Of a DNA stretch of 64,000 bases, positions 54,985 to 64,000 are shown piece after piece. The notes below the pieces were generated by a model. That model did not search any database and was not told the DNA's origin. It saw only the letters and a list, made by a program, of their open reading frames with translations. Origin of the DNA: Cupriavidus neocaledonicus (lineage in GTDB: Bacteria > Pseudomonadota > Gammaproteobacteria > Burkholderiales > Burkholderiaceae); the NCBI RefSeq assembly GCF_000372525.1, contig NZ_AQUR01000084.1, positions 38,536 to 102,535 of the forward strand, in the 5' to 3' direction. A program made the position numbers and the translations under genes. Each line of letters opens with the position of its first letter. Position 1 is the stretch's first letter.

Positions 54985-56970
54985 ATGCCGTATCCGACTG
55001 CCTTTGCCGCCGCCGCCGCCGCGCTGGCCGCCGCTTTCAGCCTTGCCGGGACCGCCGCTGCCGCCACCGCCGCGGCCAGCGCCAGCAAGCCCGCCACCGA
55101 TGCCACCGCGCGCGCCAACGCCGCGGTGCTGCAGCAACTGCCGTTCCAGGACCAGCGCGACTTCGACGCGGCCCGCCGCGGCTTCATCGGCACGCTCGAC
55201 AACACCGAGATCCGCGACGCGAAAGGCAACGTGGTGTGGGCGCTGGCCCCCTACGATTTCCTCAAGCCGGAAGCAGCGCCTGCCACGGTCAATCCCAGCC
55301 TGTGGCGCCAGGCCCGGCTCAACCTGCACCACGGCCTGTTCCAGGTGACGGAGCGCATCTACCAGGTGCGCGGCTTCGATATCGCCAACATGACCATCAT
55401 CGAGGGCGACTCCGGCCTGATCGTGATCGACCCGCTGACCGCGATGGAAACCGCGCGCGCCGGCCTCGAGCTTTACTTCCGGCACCGGCCGAGGAAGCCG
55501 GTGGTGGCGGTGATCTACACCCACAGCCATGGCGACCACTTCGGCGGCGTCAAGGGCGTCATCAGCGAGGACGACGTCAAGGCCGGCCGGGTCAAGGTGC
55601 TGGCGCCGGAAGGCTTCATGGAAGAAGCCGTCAGCGAGAACGTCTTCGCCGGCACCGCCATGAGCCGCCGCGCGCAGTACATGTACGGCTTCAACCTGCC
55701 GCGCTCGGCCACCGGCCAGGTCGATGCGGGCCTGGGCAAGGCCGTCGCGCACGGCACGCTGACGCTGATCGCGCCGACCGACCTGATCCACCAGACCGGC
55801 GAGACCCGCACCATCGACGGCGTGCAGATCGAGTTCCTGATGGCGCCAGGCACCGAGGCGCCGGCCGAGATGCTGATGTACTTCCCGCAGTGGCAGGCCT
55901 TGTGCGCGGCCGAGGACGCCACCCACAACCTGCACAACCTCTACACCATCCGCGGCGCCCAGGTGCGCGATGCCAACCAGTGGTGGCGCGCGCTGGACCA
56001 GACCATCGACCGCTTCGGCGCCCGCACCGAGGTGCTGTTCGCACAGCACCACTGGCCCACCTGGGGCCGCCAGGAGATCGTTACCTACCTGGGCAAGCAG
56101 CGCGACGGCTACAAGTACATCCACGACCAGTCGCTGCGGCTGGCCAACCTGGGCTACGTGCCCGCCGAGATCGCCGAGCGCGTGAAGCTGCCGCCGTCGC
56201 TGGCGAGCGAGTGGCACCTGCGCGACTACTACGGCACCGTCAGCCACAACGCCAAGGCGGTGTACCAGCGCTACCTGGGCTGGTATGACGCCAACCCCGC
56301 CAACCTGAACCCGCTGCCGCCGGAAGAGGCGGGCAAGCGCTATGTCGAATTCATGGGTGGCGCGGCGCGCGTGCTGGAGCAGGCCCGCGCCGCCTACGCG
56401 CGCGGCGAGTACCGCTGGGTCGCCGAGGTGGTCAAGCACGTGGTCTTTGCAGACCCGTCCAACCAGGCGGCGCGCCAGGTCGAGGCCGATGCGCTGGAGC
56501 AGCTTGGCTACCAGGCGGAATCGTCGACCTGGCGCAACGCCTACCTGAGCGGTGCCGCCGAACTGCGCAGCGGCCCGCCCAAGAGCGGCCGCCGCGCCGG
56601 CAGCCCGGACGTGCTGCGCGCGCTGACGGACACCATGTTCCTGGACTACCTGGCGATCAGCCTGAATGGCGACCGTGCCGCCGGCAAGACGCTGGCGCTG
56701 AACTGGGTACAGCCGGACACCGGCAAGCGCTTCGCGCTGACCGTGGAAAACGGCGTGTTCCGCTACAAGGCCGACACGCAGCACGCCGCGCCGCAGGCCA
56801 CGCTGACCATGCCGCGTGCCGTGCTGATGGGTGTGCTGGCCGGACAAAGCACGCTGCAGGCCGAGACCCAGGCCGGCCGCGCGCGCGTCGAGGGCGATCC
56901 GCAGGCACTGGCGGCGTGGACGGCGCTGATGGACAAGGCCGAGCCGAATTTCGCCATCGTCACGCCCTGA
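54985..56970 (+). CDS. Alkylsulfatase, metallo-beta-lactamase fold (SdsA-like)
   Basis: This 661-residue exported enzyme has a signal peptide (MPYPTAFAAAAAALAAAFSL, Ala-rich to about 27). The zinc site THSHGDHFGG has His180, His182, Asp184 and His185. Further ligands are in AEDATHNLHNLYT and AQHHWPTWG. A dimerisation domain (about 390-530) and a C-terminal SCP2-like domain (about 540-661) complete the SdsA1 layout. Relatives hydrolyse dodecyl sulfate and other primary alkyl sulfates to alcohol and sulfate. The start ATG is 54985. Expression is probably controlled by the divergent TetR repressor. Confidence 0.93.
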   Translation: MPYPTAFAAAAAALAAAFSLAGTAAAATAAASASKPATDATARANAAVLQQLPFQDQRDFDAARRGFIGTLDNTEIRDAKGNVVWALAPYDFLKPEAAPATVNPSLWRQARLNLHHGLFQVTERIYQVRGFDIANMTIIEGDSGLIVIDPLTAMETARAGLELYFRHRPRKPVVAVIYTHSHGDHFGGVKGVISEDDVKAGRVKVLAPEGFMEEAVSENVFAGTAMSRRAQYMYGFNLPRSATGQVDAGLGKAVAHGTLTLIAPTDLIHQTGETRTIDGVQIEFLMAPGTEAPAEMLMYFPQWQALCAAEDATHNLHNLYTIRGAQVRDANQWWRALDQTIDRFGARTEVLFAQHHWPTWGRQEIVTYLGKQRDGYKYIHDQSLRLANLGYVPAEIAERVKLPPSLASEWHLRDYYGTVSHNAKAVYQRYLGWYDANPANLNPLPPEEAGKRYVEFMGGAARVLEQARAAYARGEYRWVAEVVKHVVFADPSNQAARQVEADALEQLGYQAESSTWRNAYLSGAAELRSGPPKSGRRAGSPDVLRALTDTMFLDYLAISLNGDRAAGKTLALNWVQPDTGKRFALTVENGVFRYKADTQHAAPQATLTMPRAVLMGVLAGQSTLQAETQAGRARVEGDPQALAAWTALMDKAEPNFAIVTP

Positions 56971-57239
56971 CGGCATTCGCGACGTCCCAGCGCGCCGCCG
57001 CTGTTGCGCGCCTACCGCTTAAAACCGCTTCCATGTGAGGGTTTTCTCCGCCGCCCGGCATAAACCGTTGCGCGGATGCAGCGGACGGCGGCCTGACGAG
57101 CCGCTGCCGCCCCTTTTCTTCATGGTTAACCCTCCCTTTAGGGGGCTCCCTCTACGAATCCGTGTCATTGATGAAACAACCCCGTGCGGGCTGGCCGGAT
57201 AATGCACGCGGCAGTAACCGAAAGAGGAGTAAGAGGATT

Positions 57240-57962
57240 ATGAAATCGACCTATAAGAAGATGCTGGCCGCGGGCGCAGTGATAGCACTGACCGGAGCCG
57301 CACACGCGCAGTCCGCGGGCAGCAATATCGTCAGCATGGGCTGGTTCCGCGTGATGCCGAACAGCTCCGCCGACCCGCTGACCGTCGACAGCATCAGCGG
57401 CCGCCCGGTAGGCATCACCCGGCCGAACACCGGCGCGGAAATCGAGGCCGCCGACACCCTCGGCCTGGCCTACACCCGCTTCTTTACCGACAACATTTCC
57501 GGCGAGATCGTCGTGGGCATTCCGCCGAAGCATGATGTCAAGGGCACCGGCAACTATGCCCAGTACGGCAAGCTCGGCTCGGTCAAGCAGTGGAGCCCGG
57601 CGCTGGTGGTCAAGTACCACTTCTTCGATGCCAAGACCAAGTTCCGGCCCTATGTCGGCCTTGGCGTGAACTACACCTGGTTCACCGACGAGACCATCAC
57701 CAACCAGAACTTCGTCAACCGCGAGTTCGCGCCGGGCGCGCGCATGACCGCCAGCGCCAAGCCGTCGTGGAACCCCGTGTTCAATATCGGCGCCAACTAC
57801 GCCATCAACGACAAGTGGTTCGTCGGGCTGTCGGTGTCCTACGTGCCGCTGTCGACCCGCGCATCGTTCACCACCCAGGCGGGGCCGGTGACGATCCAGT
57901 CGCACACCAAGATCAAGATCGATCCGGTGGTGACGTATCTGAACGTCGGCTACCGCTTCTGA
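57240..57962 (+). CDS. ompW: OmpW family outer-membrane protein
   Basis: This 240-residue beta-barrel has a signal peptide (MKSTYKKMLAAGAVIALTGA, cleavage AHA-Q). OmpW features are SNIVSMGWFRVMP at the mature N-terminus, DTLGLAYTRFFTDNISGEIVVGIPPKHDVKGTG in pieces, FRPYVGLGVNYTWF and the C-terminal aromatic NVGYRF required for barrel insertion. It forms a small hydrophobic channel. A double purine-rich ribosome site (AAGAGGAG, AAGAGGA) precedes the ATG at 57240. The 269 bp upstream contain a CCCTCCC/GGGGG hairpin near 57130 but no clear promoter. A bidirectional terminator follows. Confidence 0.95.
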   Translation: MKSTYKKMLAAGAVIALTGAAHAQSAGSNIVSMGWFRVMPNSSADPLTVDSISGRPVGITRPNTGAEIEAADTLGLAYTRFFTDNISGEIVVGIPPKHDVKGTGNYAQYGKLGSVKQWSPALVVKYHFFDAKTKFRPYVGLGVNYTWFTDETITNQNFVNREFAPGARMTASAKPSWNPVFNIGANYAINDKWFVGLSVSYVPLSTRASFTTQAGPVTIQSHTKIKIDPVVTYLNVGYRF

Positions 57963-57990
57963 GCACGGCAAACGCCGCGCCAGAACAAAA

Positions 57991-58015
57991 AAGGGCGCCC
58001 GGAGGCGCCCTTTTT
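57991..58015. terminator. Bidirectional terminator between ompW and copZ
   Basis: AAGGGCGCC-CGGA-GGCGCCCTT is followed by TTTTT on the plus strand and, read on the minus strand, by TTTTTTGTTC. Confidence 0.88.
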
Positions 58016-58032
58016 GCTGGCGGGGCGACGGC

Positions 58033-58233
58033 TCAGGCCACCGACCTGACCGGATAGCCGGCTTCCTCGATGGCCTCGCGCAATGCCTGCGTGTCGACGC
58101 CGCTGTCGACGCGCACGGACTGGGCCGGCACATCCGCGCTGACGCGCGCGGCAGGGTCGACGGCGAGCACGGCACGCGTAATGGCGCCGACGCAGTGGTT
58201 GCACGTCATGCCTTCTACCTGGAACTGGATCAT
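58033..58233 (-). CDS. copZ: Copper chaperone CopZ (HMA domain)
   Basis: This 66-residue cytosolic ferredoxin-fold protein carries Cu(I) to the exporter CopA. The copper site is GMTCNHCVGAIT with the Cys-x-x-Cys pair; the rest (VRVDSGVDTQALREAIEEAGYPV) is a standard HMA domain. The ATG at 58233 (MIQFQVEG) is the family start. Its promoter region, shared with the divergent copA, has a CueR-type box on the minus strand at 58287-58317. Confidence 0.96.
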   Translation of the reverse strand: MIQFQVEGMTCNHCVGAITRAVLAVDPAARVSADVPAQSVRVDSGVDTQALREAIEEAGYPVRSVA

Positions 58234-58286
58234 GTTGGAACGCTCCTGAACGGGATGGAAACACGGCATCGGGCCGCGACAGACAT

Positions 58287-58317
58287 AGTGTGAACCTTGC
58301 CACGATGGGAAGCGCAA
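58287..58317 (-). promoter_or_regulatory. CueR-type promoter of copZ
   Basis: Read on the minus strand: -35 TTGCGC (58317-58312), a 19-bp spacer TTCCCATCGTGGCAAGGTT, then -10 CACACT (58292-58287). The spacer carries inverted CTTCCC/GGCAAGG arms. The over-long 19-bp spacer is the hallmark of MerR/CueR-activated promoters. Confidence 0.7.
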
Positions 58318-58366
58318 GGGGAATTTTCTGCCGGGGACATGGCGCTGGCGCCATCTGCAGCGGCCC

Positions 58367-58397
58367 TTGACCTTCCAATGATGGTAAGGTCCATGAT
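58367..58397 (+). promoter_or_regulatory. CueR-type promoter of copA
   Basis: -35 TTGACC (58367-58372), a 19-bp spacer containing CTTCC and GGTAAGG arms (ACCTTCC-N7-GTAAGGT overall, 58370-58390), and a weak -10 CATGAT (58392-58397). This is the MerR-family layout, 33 bp before the copA ATG. Confidence 0.78.
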
Positions 58398-58429
58398 GCT
58401 GACATCGACACTGTGGATGACTAAGAACC

Positions 58430-60955
58430 ATGCCAGATTCCAGCGCCGTGCTTGCTTCCCGGGCGGTCCTTACGGACCGCAGCCCGCCCGCCGACGCCAT
58501 GCCCGAGTGGCGGCTGCCGGTCGAAGGCATGACCTGCGCCTCGTGCGTGGGACGCGTCGAAAAAGCCCTGGCCAGGGTGCCGGGCGTGCGCGACGTGGCC
58601 GTCAACCTGGCCACCGAGGCCGCCACGCTGCGCGCGCCGTCCGCCGCGGTGCTGCCCGCCGCCGCGCGCGCCGTGGCCGACGCCGGCTACACCGTGCCCC
58701 ACGACACCATCGATCTGGATATCGCCGACATGACCTGCGCCTCGTGCGTGGCCCGGGTCGAAAAGGCGCTGCGTGCCGTGCCGGGCGTGGTCGAGGCCAC
58801 CGTCAACCTGGCCAGCGAGCGCGCCAGCGTGACGCTGCTGCGCGGCGCCGCCGATGCCGCGGCGCTGGTCGGCGCGGTCGCGCGCGCGGGCTATGGCGCG
58901 ACGCCGGTGGCCGAGGCGGCGCAGGCGGGCGCCGTGGCCCAGCCCGGCCAGCCGGGGCCGGCCACGCGCGCTGCCTTCTGGGACGGCCCGTGGCCGGTGG
59001 CGATCTCTGCGGCGCTGTCGCTGCCGCTGGTGGCGCCGATGGCGCTGGAATGGTTCGGCGTGCACTGGATGCTGCCGGCGTGGCTGCAGTGGCTGCTGGC
59101 CACGCCGGTGCAGTTCGTGTTCGGCTGGCGCTTCTACAAGGCGGGCTGGAAGGCGGTGCGCGCCGGCGCGGGCAATATGGACCTGCTGGTGGCGCTCGGC
59201 ACCACCGCTGCCTACGGGCTGTCGCTGTGGCTGATGTGGCGCACCCCGGCCGACGCCATGCCGCACCTGTATTTCGAGAGCGCGGCGGTGGTGATCACGC
59301 TGGTGCGCCTGGGCAAGTGGCTGGAGACGCGCGCCAAGCGCCAGACCGCCGACGCCATCCGCGCGCTGGCGGCGTTGCGCCCCGACACCGCGCGGGTGCG
59401 GCGCGGCGGCGTCGAGCAGAGCGTGCCGCTGGCGGCCGTCAGCGTCGGCGATGAAATCGTGGTGCGCCCCGGCGAGCGTATCCCGGTGGACGCCGAGGTG
59501 GTCGAAGGCACCAGCCATGCCGATGAATCGATGCTGACCGGCGAAAGCCTGCCGGTGCCCAAGCAGCCCGGCGACCGCATCACCGGCGGCGCCATCAATT
59601 TCGAAGGCCTGCTGGTGGCGCGCACCGTGGCGGTGGGCGCCGAGACCGTGCTGGCGCGCATCATCCGCATGGTCGAGCACGCGCAGGCGGCCAAGGCGCC
59701 GATCCAGCGCCTGGTCGACCGCGTCAGCGCGGTGTTCGTGCCGGTGGTGCTGGTCATTGCGCTGGTCACCGTGCTGGGCTGGGGCCTCCTTGCCGGCGAC
59801 TGGGAAGCCGCGCTGCTCAATGCCGTGGCGGTGCTGGTGATTGCCTGCCCGTGCGCGCTGGGGCTGGCCACGCCCACCGCGATCATGGCCGGCACCGGCG
59901 CCGGCGCGCGCGCCGGCATCCTGATCAAGGACGCCGAGGCGCTGGAAGTGGCGCACCGGGTCGGCGTGGTCGCCTTCGACAAGACCGGCACGCTGACGGT
60001 GGGCAGGCCCGAAGTGGTGGCGCTGCATGCGGCCGATCCTGCCGACACCGACGGCAGCGCGTTGCTGGCGCAGCTGGCCGCGTTGCAGGCCGGCAGCGAG
60101 CATCCGCTGGCGCGCGCCGTGCTGGCCGCGGCGCAGGCGCGCGGCATCGCCGTGCCGCCCGCCAGCGGCGTGCAGGCCCTGCCGGGCCGTGGCATTGCCG
60201 GTGTGGTCGACGGCCAGGCGCTGCAACTGGGCAGCGAGCGCCTGCGCGAATCGCTGGGTGCGCCGGCCGGCGCGCTGGCCGCGGTGGCGCAGCAGTTGCA
60301 GGCGGAAGGCCGCACCGTGTCGTGGCTGGTGCAGGCCACGCCGGCGCGCGTGGCCGGGCTGGTCGCGTTCGGCGATGCCATCAAGCCGGGCGCGCCGGCC
60401 GCGATCGCCAGGCTGCGCGCCGCCGGCGTGCGCACGGTGATGCTGACCGGCGACAACGCCGGCGCCGCGGCGCGGGTGGCGCAGGCGCTGGGGCTGGACG
60501 ACGTGCAGGCCGAGGTGCTGCCCGAAGACAAGGCCGCGCGGGTGCAGGCGCTGGGCCGCGATGGCGCGGTGGTGGCGATGGTGGGCGACGGCATCAACGA
60601 TGCGCCGGCGCTGGCCGCGGCCGACGTGGGCATTGCCATGTCGACCGGCACCGACGTCGCCATGCACGCCGCCGGCATCACGCTGATGCGCGGCGACCCG
60701 GCGCTGGTGGCCGATGCGCTGGCGGTCTCGCACCGCACCGTGCGCAAGATCCGCCAGAACCTGTTCTGGGCCTTTTTCTATAACGTGGTGGGGATTCCGC
60801 TGGCCGCGGCCGGCATGCTCAATCCGGTGGTGGCGGGCGCGGCGATGGCGTTCTCCAGCGTCAGCGTGGTCGGCAATGCGCTGCTGCTGCGCCGCTGGCG
60901 GGCCCAGGCCGGCGCCGCGCCGGGCGCATCCACCCCAGCCCAGGGAGGCGAGTGA
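58430..60955 (+). CDS. copA: Cu(I)-exporting P-type ATPase CopA
   Basis: This 841-residue inner-membrane P1B-type ATPase pumps Cu(I) to the periplasm. Two N-terminal HMA domains have MTCASC (Cys36/Cys39 and Cys103/Cys106). Eight membrane helices follow, with the intramembrane CPC at 473-475 ([15 protein letters not shown]). The actuator TGES is in [10 protein letters not shown], the phosphorylated Asp517 in [10 protein letters not shown] in SEHPLARA and [10 protein letters not shown] in the hinge. It is controlled by the CueR-type box upstream and is followed directly by cueR (stop and start share TGATG). Confidence 0.97.
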   Translation: MPDSSAVLASRAVLTDRSPPADAMPEWRLPVEGMTCASCVGRVEKALARVPGVRDVAVNLATEAATLRAPSAAVLPAAARAVADAGYTVPHDTIDLDIADMTCASCVARVEKALRAVPGVVEATVNLASERASVTLLRGAADAAALVGAVARAGYGATPVAEAAQAGAVAQPGQPGPATRAAFWDGPWPVAISAALSLPLVAPMALEWFGVHWMLPAWLQWLLATPVQFVFGWRFYKAGWKAVRAGAGNMDLLVALGTTAAYGLSLWLMWRTPADAMPHLYFESAAVVITLVRLGKWLETRAKRQTADAIRALAALRPDTARVRRGGVEQSVPLAAVSVGDEIVVRPGERIPVDAEVVEGTSHADESMLTGESLPVPKQPGDRITGGAINFEGLLVARTVAVGAETVLARIIRMVEHAQAAKAPIQRLVDRVSAVFVPVVLVIALVTVLGWGLLAGDWEAALLNAVAVLVIACPCALGLATPTAIMAGTGAGARAGILIKDAEALEVAHRVGVVAFDKTGTLTVGRPEVVALHAADPADTDGSALLAQLAALQAGSEHPLARAVLAAAQARGIAVPPASGVQALPGRGIAGVVDGQALQLGSERLRESLGAPAGALAAVAQQLQAEGRTVSWLVQATPARVAGLVAFGDAIKPGAPAAIARLRAAGVRTVMLTGDNAGAAARVAQALGLDDVQAEVLPEDKAARVQALGRDGAVVAMVGDGINDAPALAAADVGIAMSTGTDVAMHAAGITLMRGDPALVADALAVSHRTVRKIRQNLFWAFFYNVVGIPLAAAGMLNPVVAGAAMAFSSVSVVGNALLLRRWRAQAGAAPGASTPAQGGE

Positions 60956-61374
60956 TGAATATCGGCGAAGCGGCACAGGCCTCGGGCGTATCGGCCAAGA
61001 TGATCCGCCACTATGAGTCGATCGGGCTGGTGGCGACACCGCCGCGCAGCGACGGTGGCTACCGCCGCTATGACGAACGCGCGGTGCATACCTTGCGCTT
61101 CGTGCGGCGGGCCCGTAATCTGGGATTTTCGCTCGACGAGATCCGCAACCTGCTGTCGCTGTGGCACGACCGCGATCGCGCCAGCGCCGACGTCAAGGCG
61201 CTGACGCTGCGGCACGTGGCCGACCTTGAGCAGCGCATCGCCGAACTGGCGGCGATGCGCGACACGCTGCGAGAGCTGGCGCAGCACTGCAGCGGCGACG
61301 ACCGGCCGGACTGCCCGATCCTGGCCGACATGGCGCAGCCGGAGGCGCCGGCCCGGCCGGCCTGCCACGGCTGA
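60955..61374 (+). CDS. cueR: Copper-responsive MerR-family activator CueR
   Basis: This 139-residue regulator has an N-terminal winged HTH ([26 protein letters not shown]), a dimerisation helix and a C-terminal metal loop HCSGDDRPDCPIL. Cys112 and Cys120 are at exactly the E. coli CueR ligand positions, which indicates Cu(I)/Ag(I)/Au(I) sensing. The ATG at 60955 overlaps the copA stop; a GTG at 60952 is the only alternative. It probably activates both copA and the divergent copZ promoters. Confidence 0.95.
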   Translation: MNIGEAAQASGVSAKMIRHYESIGLVATPPRSDGGYRRYDERAVHTLRFVRRARNLGFSLDEIRNLLSLWHDRDRASADVKALTLRHVADLEQRIAELAAMRDTLRELAQHCSGDDRPDCPILADMAQPEAPARPACHG

Positions 61375-61499
61375 AGGGCGCCTGGCGCCACGCTTGCAGC
61401 CCTGGCAGGGCCGGCGCACGCCGGCGCGGCGGACTCCATAACAACAACGATAGCTGGCGCCGCGCCTGGCCCGTGCGCGCCGGCAGGAGACCTGTGCAA

Positions 61500-62432
61500 A
61501 TGGAACAGCCGATGACGGACGATCCGGCCCTGGCCGGCGTTGCCAGCACCCCCGCCGCGAGCCCGGCGGGTACCCATGCGCCGGTGCAGAGCCGCCAGCG
61601 CATGCGCGACGGCACCGAACTGTTGCTGCGGACCTGGCAACCCGATCCGGCACGCTTTGCCGAACCGCTCGGCTCGGTGCTGCTGGTGCACGGGCTTGCC
61701 GAACACGCCGGCCGCTACCAGCATGTCGCCGACCTGCTGTGCGGCCTGGGACTGCGCGTGCGAGCCTTTGATTTGCGCGGCCACGGCGCCAGCGGCGGCG
61801 CGCGCATGGTGGCGGACCACCCGGACGCCTACCTGAACGACCTGGCCGAGGTCTACGATGCCGCGGTGCCGGGCTGGCACGAATTGCCGATCCTGCTCGG
61901 CCACAGCATGGGCGGCCTGATCGCGGCGCGCTTTGCCACCGCGCGGGTGCGGCCGGTGCGCGCGCTGGTGCTGTCGTCGCCGGCGCTGGCGCTGCGGCTG
62001 TCCCGGCCGGCGCTGGCGCTGCACCGCGTGCTGCTGGCGCTGGCGCCGCGACTGCGCGTGCCCAATCCGATCGATGCGCGGCATTTGTCGCACGACCCCG
62101 CGGTGGTCGCCGCGTACCGCGCCGATCCGCTGGTGCAGACCACCATCACCGCCGGCGTGCTCGAAGGATTTATCCGCGGCATGGCGCAGGCCCAGGCCGA
62201 CGCGGCGCTGCTGGAGGCGCCCATGCTGATGCTGGTCGGCGGCGCCGACCGCGTGGTAGACCCGGCCGGCAGCCGCACCTTCTTCGACAATGCGCCGCCC
62301 GACCTGCGCGAACAAGTCTGGTTCGACCATGGCTACCACGAGATCTTCAATGAAGCGCAGCCGCTGCGCGGCGAAGTGTTCGCGGCACTGACCGGCTGGC
62401 TGCAGCGCCGGCTGGACAGCCAGCAGCGCTAG
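61500..62432 (+). CDS. Alpha/beta hydrolase, monoacylglycerol lipase-like
   Basis: This 310-residue serine hydrolase of the PldB/monoglyceride lipase group has oxyanion loop LLVHGLAEHAGRY and RGHGASGG. The nucleophile elbow is LGHSMGGLIAARF with Ser136, the acid is in LVGGADRVVDP, and the catalytic His is in WFDHGYHEIFNE. No signal peptide is present. CAGGAGACC precedes the ATG at 61500. It is convergent with the LysR gene, overlapping by 4 nt. It may follow cueR on the same strand, but 125 bp separate them. Lysophospholipid or monoacylglycerol hydrolysis is inferred from the family. Confidence 0.9.
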   Translation: MEQPMTDDPALAGVASTPAASPAGTHAPVQSRQRMRDGTELLLRTWQPDPARFAEPLGSVLLVHGLAEHAGRYQHVADLLCGLGLRVRAFDLRGHGASGGARMVADHPDAYLNDLAEVYDAAVPGWHELPILLGHSMGGLIAARFATARVRPVRALVLSSPALALRLSRPALALHRVLLALAPRLRVPNPIDARHLSHDPAVVAAYRADPLVQTTITAGVLEGFIRGMAQAQADAALLEAPMLMLVGGADRVVDPAGSRTFFDNAPPDLREQVWFDHGYHEIFNEAQPLRGEVFAALTGWLQRRLDSQQR

Positions 62433-63316
62433 GTACGGAACACGGACTCGGCCACGCCGAACGCGGCCGCGACCACCGGGTCGTCGCGGCGCGCGGCCAG
62501 GCAGACCAGGGTCAGCTCGGTCTGCACCGTGACGCCCTCGACAATCACCAGCCCGTGCGCATGCGACTCGCGCAGCGCAATCGCATCGCGCACCAGCGAC
62601 AGTCCCACGCCGGAGCGCACCAGGTCCCGCATCGACGCCTCCTGGTCGACGTGCGCGACCTTGGGCACGCTCGCGGGGTCCACGCCCGCCTGGGCGAAGT
62701 GCGCCGACAGCAGCCGGTTGTGCGCCGACTCCGGCGGGGTCCAGATCCACGGCAGCGTGGCCAGCTGCGCCCACGAGCGCAGCGCGGTGCGCTCCTTCCA
62801 GCCCTTGGGCGCGACCACGTAATAAGAGAACGGCGTCAGCGTCAACGCATGGAAGCCGGGTTCGGACGGCTGGCCCAGGTAGAAGCCGACGTCGAGCGCG
62901 CCACTGCGTACCTGCTGCAGCACCCAGCCCGACATGCCGTGGCGCAGTTCCGTGCCGATCTGCGGATGGCGCTCGACCAGCGTGCGCAGCATCGGGCCCA
63001 GCCGCGTGAATTCCGGATCGAGGATGGTGCCGATCGCCAGCCGCCCGCGCACGGTGTGATGCATGGCGTTAACGGTGTGCTGCAGGTCGCCCACGCCATC
63101 GAGGATGCGCTCGGCCAGCGGCAACAGCGCGGCGCCATCGGCGGTCAGCGTCAGGCCCGCCGCGGTGCGCTCGAACAGCCGGATGCGCCACGCCGACTGC
63201 AGTGCCTTCAGCTGCAGGCTGACCGCTGGCTGCGTCAGGTGCAGGCGCTGCGCGGCGCGGGTCAGGTTGCCTTCGCGCGCGACGGCGACAAAGGCGCGCA
63301 AGTGATGGAGGTCCAA
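62429..63316 (-). CDS. LysR-family regulator divergent from mmsA
   Basis: This 295-residue regulator has a winged HTH (MDLHHLRAFVAVAREGNLTRAAQRLHLTQPAVSLQLKALQ) and an effector domain (about 90-290; LGPMLRTLVERHPQIG, DVGFYLGQPSEPG). The start is a TTG at 63316, directly before the typical LysR opening MDLHHLRAF; no ATG lies there. The gene is divergent from mmsA, and the 254-bp gap holds AT-rich inverted repeats, so it probably controls that gene. Confidence 0.91.
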   Translation of the reverse strand: MDLHHLRAFVAVAREGNLTRAAQRLHLTQPAVSLQLKALQSAWRIRLFERTAAGLTLTADGAALLPLAERILDGVGDLQHTVNAMHHTVRGRLAIGTILDPEFTRLGPMLRTLVERHPQIGTELRHGMSGWVLQQVRSGALDVGFYLGQPSEPGFHALTLTPFSYYVVAPKGWKERTALRSWAQLATLPWIWTPPESAHNRLLSAHFAQAGVDPASVPKVAHVDQEASMRDLVRSGVGLSLVRDAIALRESHAHGLVIVEGVTVQTELTLVCLAARRDDPVVAAAFGVAESVFRT

Positions 63317-63337
63317 GGGCGCGGAAGCAGTAGGGTG

Positions 63338-63370
63338 TTGCGACGCAATATTTTGCGCGGCTTATATTGC
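63338..63370. promoter_or_regulatory. Nested inverted repeats in the LysR-mmsA control region
   Basis: TTGCG-A-CGCAA (63338-63348) is perfect. Overlapping it, GCAATAT (63345-63351) and ATATTGC (63364-63370) are 7-bp arms with a 12-bp gap. The segment is AT-rich and next to the LysR start, a typical LysR recognition and activation zone. Confidence 0.5.
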
Positions 63371-63570
63371 GATTGAAGATAAATCATTGGACGGGGCGGT
63401 GCAACTGCACCAAGCTTGCGCTCAACCCTGGCCCAACGTCTTGTGCCGCACGGCATACGTGCTGCGGCCGGTGTGCGGCGCTGCGTGGCAGCGTCTTCAC
63501 CGGACGCAAAGATGGACCGGGCTGATCGAGCGGGCCGCAGCGCCCGGGGAACCAGCATTCAGGAGCGGAA

Positions 63571-64000
63571 GTGGAAGACATCCTTGCAGAGGCCAGCGCG
63601 GTGCAGGCCATCATCGGTCATAGCATCGCGGGCCGGCAGACACGCGGCGCCTCGCAGCGCCAGGCCGACGTATTCAACCCCGCCACCGGCGAAGTGGCCG
63701 CGCGCGTCGCGCTCGGCACGGCGCAGGACGTGGCCGATGCCGTCGCCGCCGCCAGGGCCGCCTTCCCGGCATGGGCCGACACCCCGCCGCTGCGCCGCGC
63801 GCGCATCCTGTTCAAGTTCAAGGAGCTGCTGGACCAGCACCACGACGACCTCGCCGCGCTGATCACGCGCGAGCACGGCAAGGTGTTCTCGGATGCGAAG
63901 GGCGAGGTCACGCGCGGCATCGAGGTGGTGGAGTTTGCCTGCGGCATCCCCAACCTGCTCAAGACCGATTTCACCGACAACATCGGCGGCGGCATCGACA
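63571..64000 (+). CDS. mmsA: Methylmalonate-semialdehyde dehydrogenase (CoA-acylating), 3' end cut by window
   Basis: Only the N-terminal 143 residues are present. The frame starts at a GTG (63571) with AGGAGCGGA upstream and reads [20 protein letters not shown]. The aldehyde-dehydrogenase superfamily N-terminus follows: [64 protein letters not shown] and [14 protein letters not shown]. The last stretch and SDAKGE are typical of the MmsA/IolA group, which makes propionyl-CoA from methylmalonate semialdehyde in valine or propanoate catabolism. The catalytic cysteine lies beyond the window. A 3-hydroxyisobutyrate dehydrogenase gene would be expected downstream. Confidence 0.88.
   Translation, partial: MEDILAEASAVQAIIGHSIAGRQTRGASQRQADVFNPATGEVAARVALGTAQDVADAVAAARAAFPAWADTPPLRRARILFKFKELLDQHHDDLAALITREHGKVFSDAKGEVTRGIEVVEFACGIPNLLKTDFTDNIGGGID

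Noticed and set aside
58421..61039. An 872-codon minus-strand open frame opposite copA
   Set aside because: CopA motifs are complete on the plus strand; the antisense product is repetitive and unlike any protein.

Overview
The window is high-GC (roughly two thirds G+C by eye), densely coded and free of insertion sequences, prophage and CRISPR. Gene content and order (def-fmt-htpX-rsmB-DUF4390-ntrY-like HK-Fis-type RR; phhA/phhB with an AsnC-type regulator; GTP-type pckG; cstA with a NarL-type two-component pair; mmsA behind a divergent LysR gene) are those of a betaproteobacterium of the Burkholderiaceae. A Cupriavidus/Ralstonia main chromosome is the best guess, inferred from recalled gene order and not from a search.

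Layout. 0-7 kb: the cut end of an RND-type membrane fusion protein, a MOSC protein, an MFS transporter, a D-2-hydroxyacid dehydrogenase and PEP carboxykinase. 7-12 kb: a cache-domain histidine kinase and LuxR-type regulator, divergent from cstA and a YbdD-like small gene, with two inverted repeats 22 bp apart upstream of a likely cstA promoter. 12-17 kb: a glycine-zipper protein, a secreted 12-residue-repeat protein, a LysR regulator and topoisomerase III. 17-28.6 kb: a thioredoxin-like protein, dprA and a LysM protein face the def-to-two-component block, which ends in tRNA-Phe. 28.6-34 kb is the most accessory-looking part: a BrnA antitoxin remnant, an orphan coiled-coil protein, an aquaporin, a porin-like lipoprotein and a lone TRAP substrate-binding protein. 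34-44 kb: rarD, dinB, a DUF2272 lipoprotein, an HU gene, a 1.1-kb motif-rich non-coding stretch, a SET-domain methyltransferase, a TctDE-like pair, phhBA and an AsnC regulator. 44-53 kb: one tightly overlapped operon of a 2,023-residue thioester alpha-2-macroglobulin, a YhhN-family lysoplasmalogenase and PbpC. 53-64 kb: an ornithine-cyclodeaminase family enzyme, a TetR/alkylsulfatase divergent pair, OmpW, the copZ / copA-cueR copper module with two visible CueR-type boxes, a lipase-like hydrolase, LysR and the start of mmsA.

Most non-routine signals are non-coding. Two arrays of DnaA-box-like 9-mers run at about 12-bp spacing (1802-1869 and 37122-37178). About sixteen GTATAC or GTAAAC/GTTTAC motifs lie between the HU gene and the SET gene. 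TTACAG direct repeats at exact 10-bp period lie in two promoters. Clear operator candidates sit in front of cstA, the alkylsulfatase gene, mmsA and the copper genes. The pairing of a SET lysine methyltransferase with an HU gene across the motif-rich gap is the most attractive lead for an undescribed system, but the functional link is inference.
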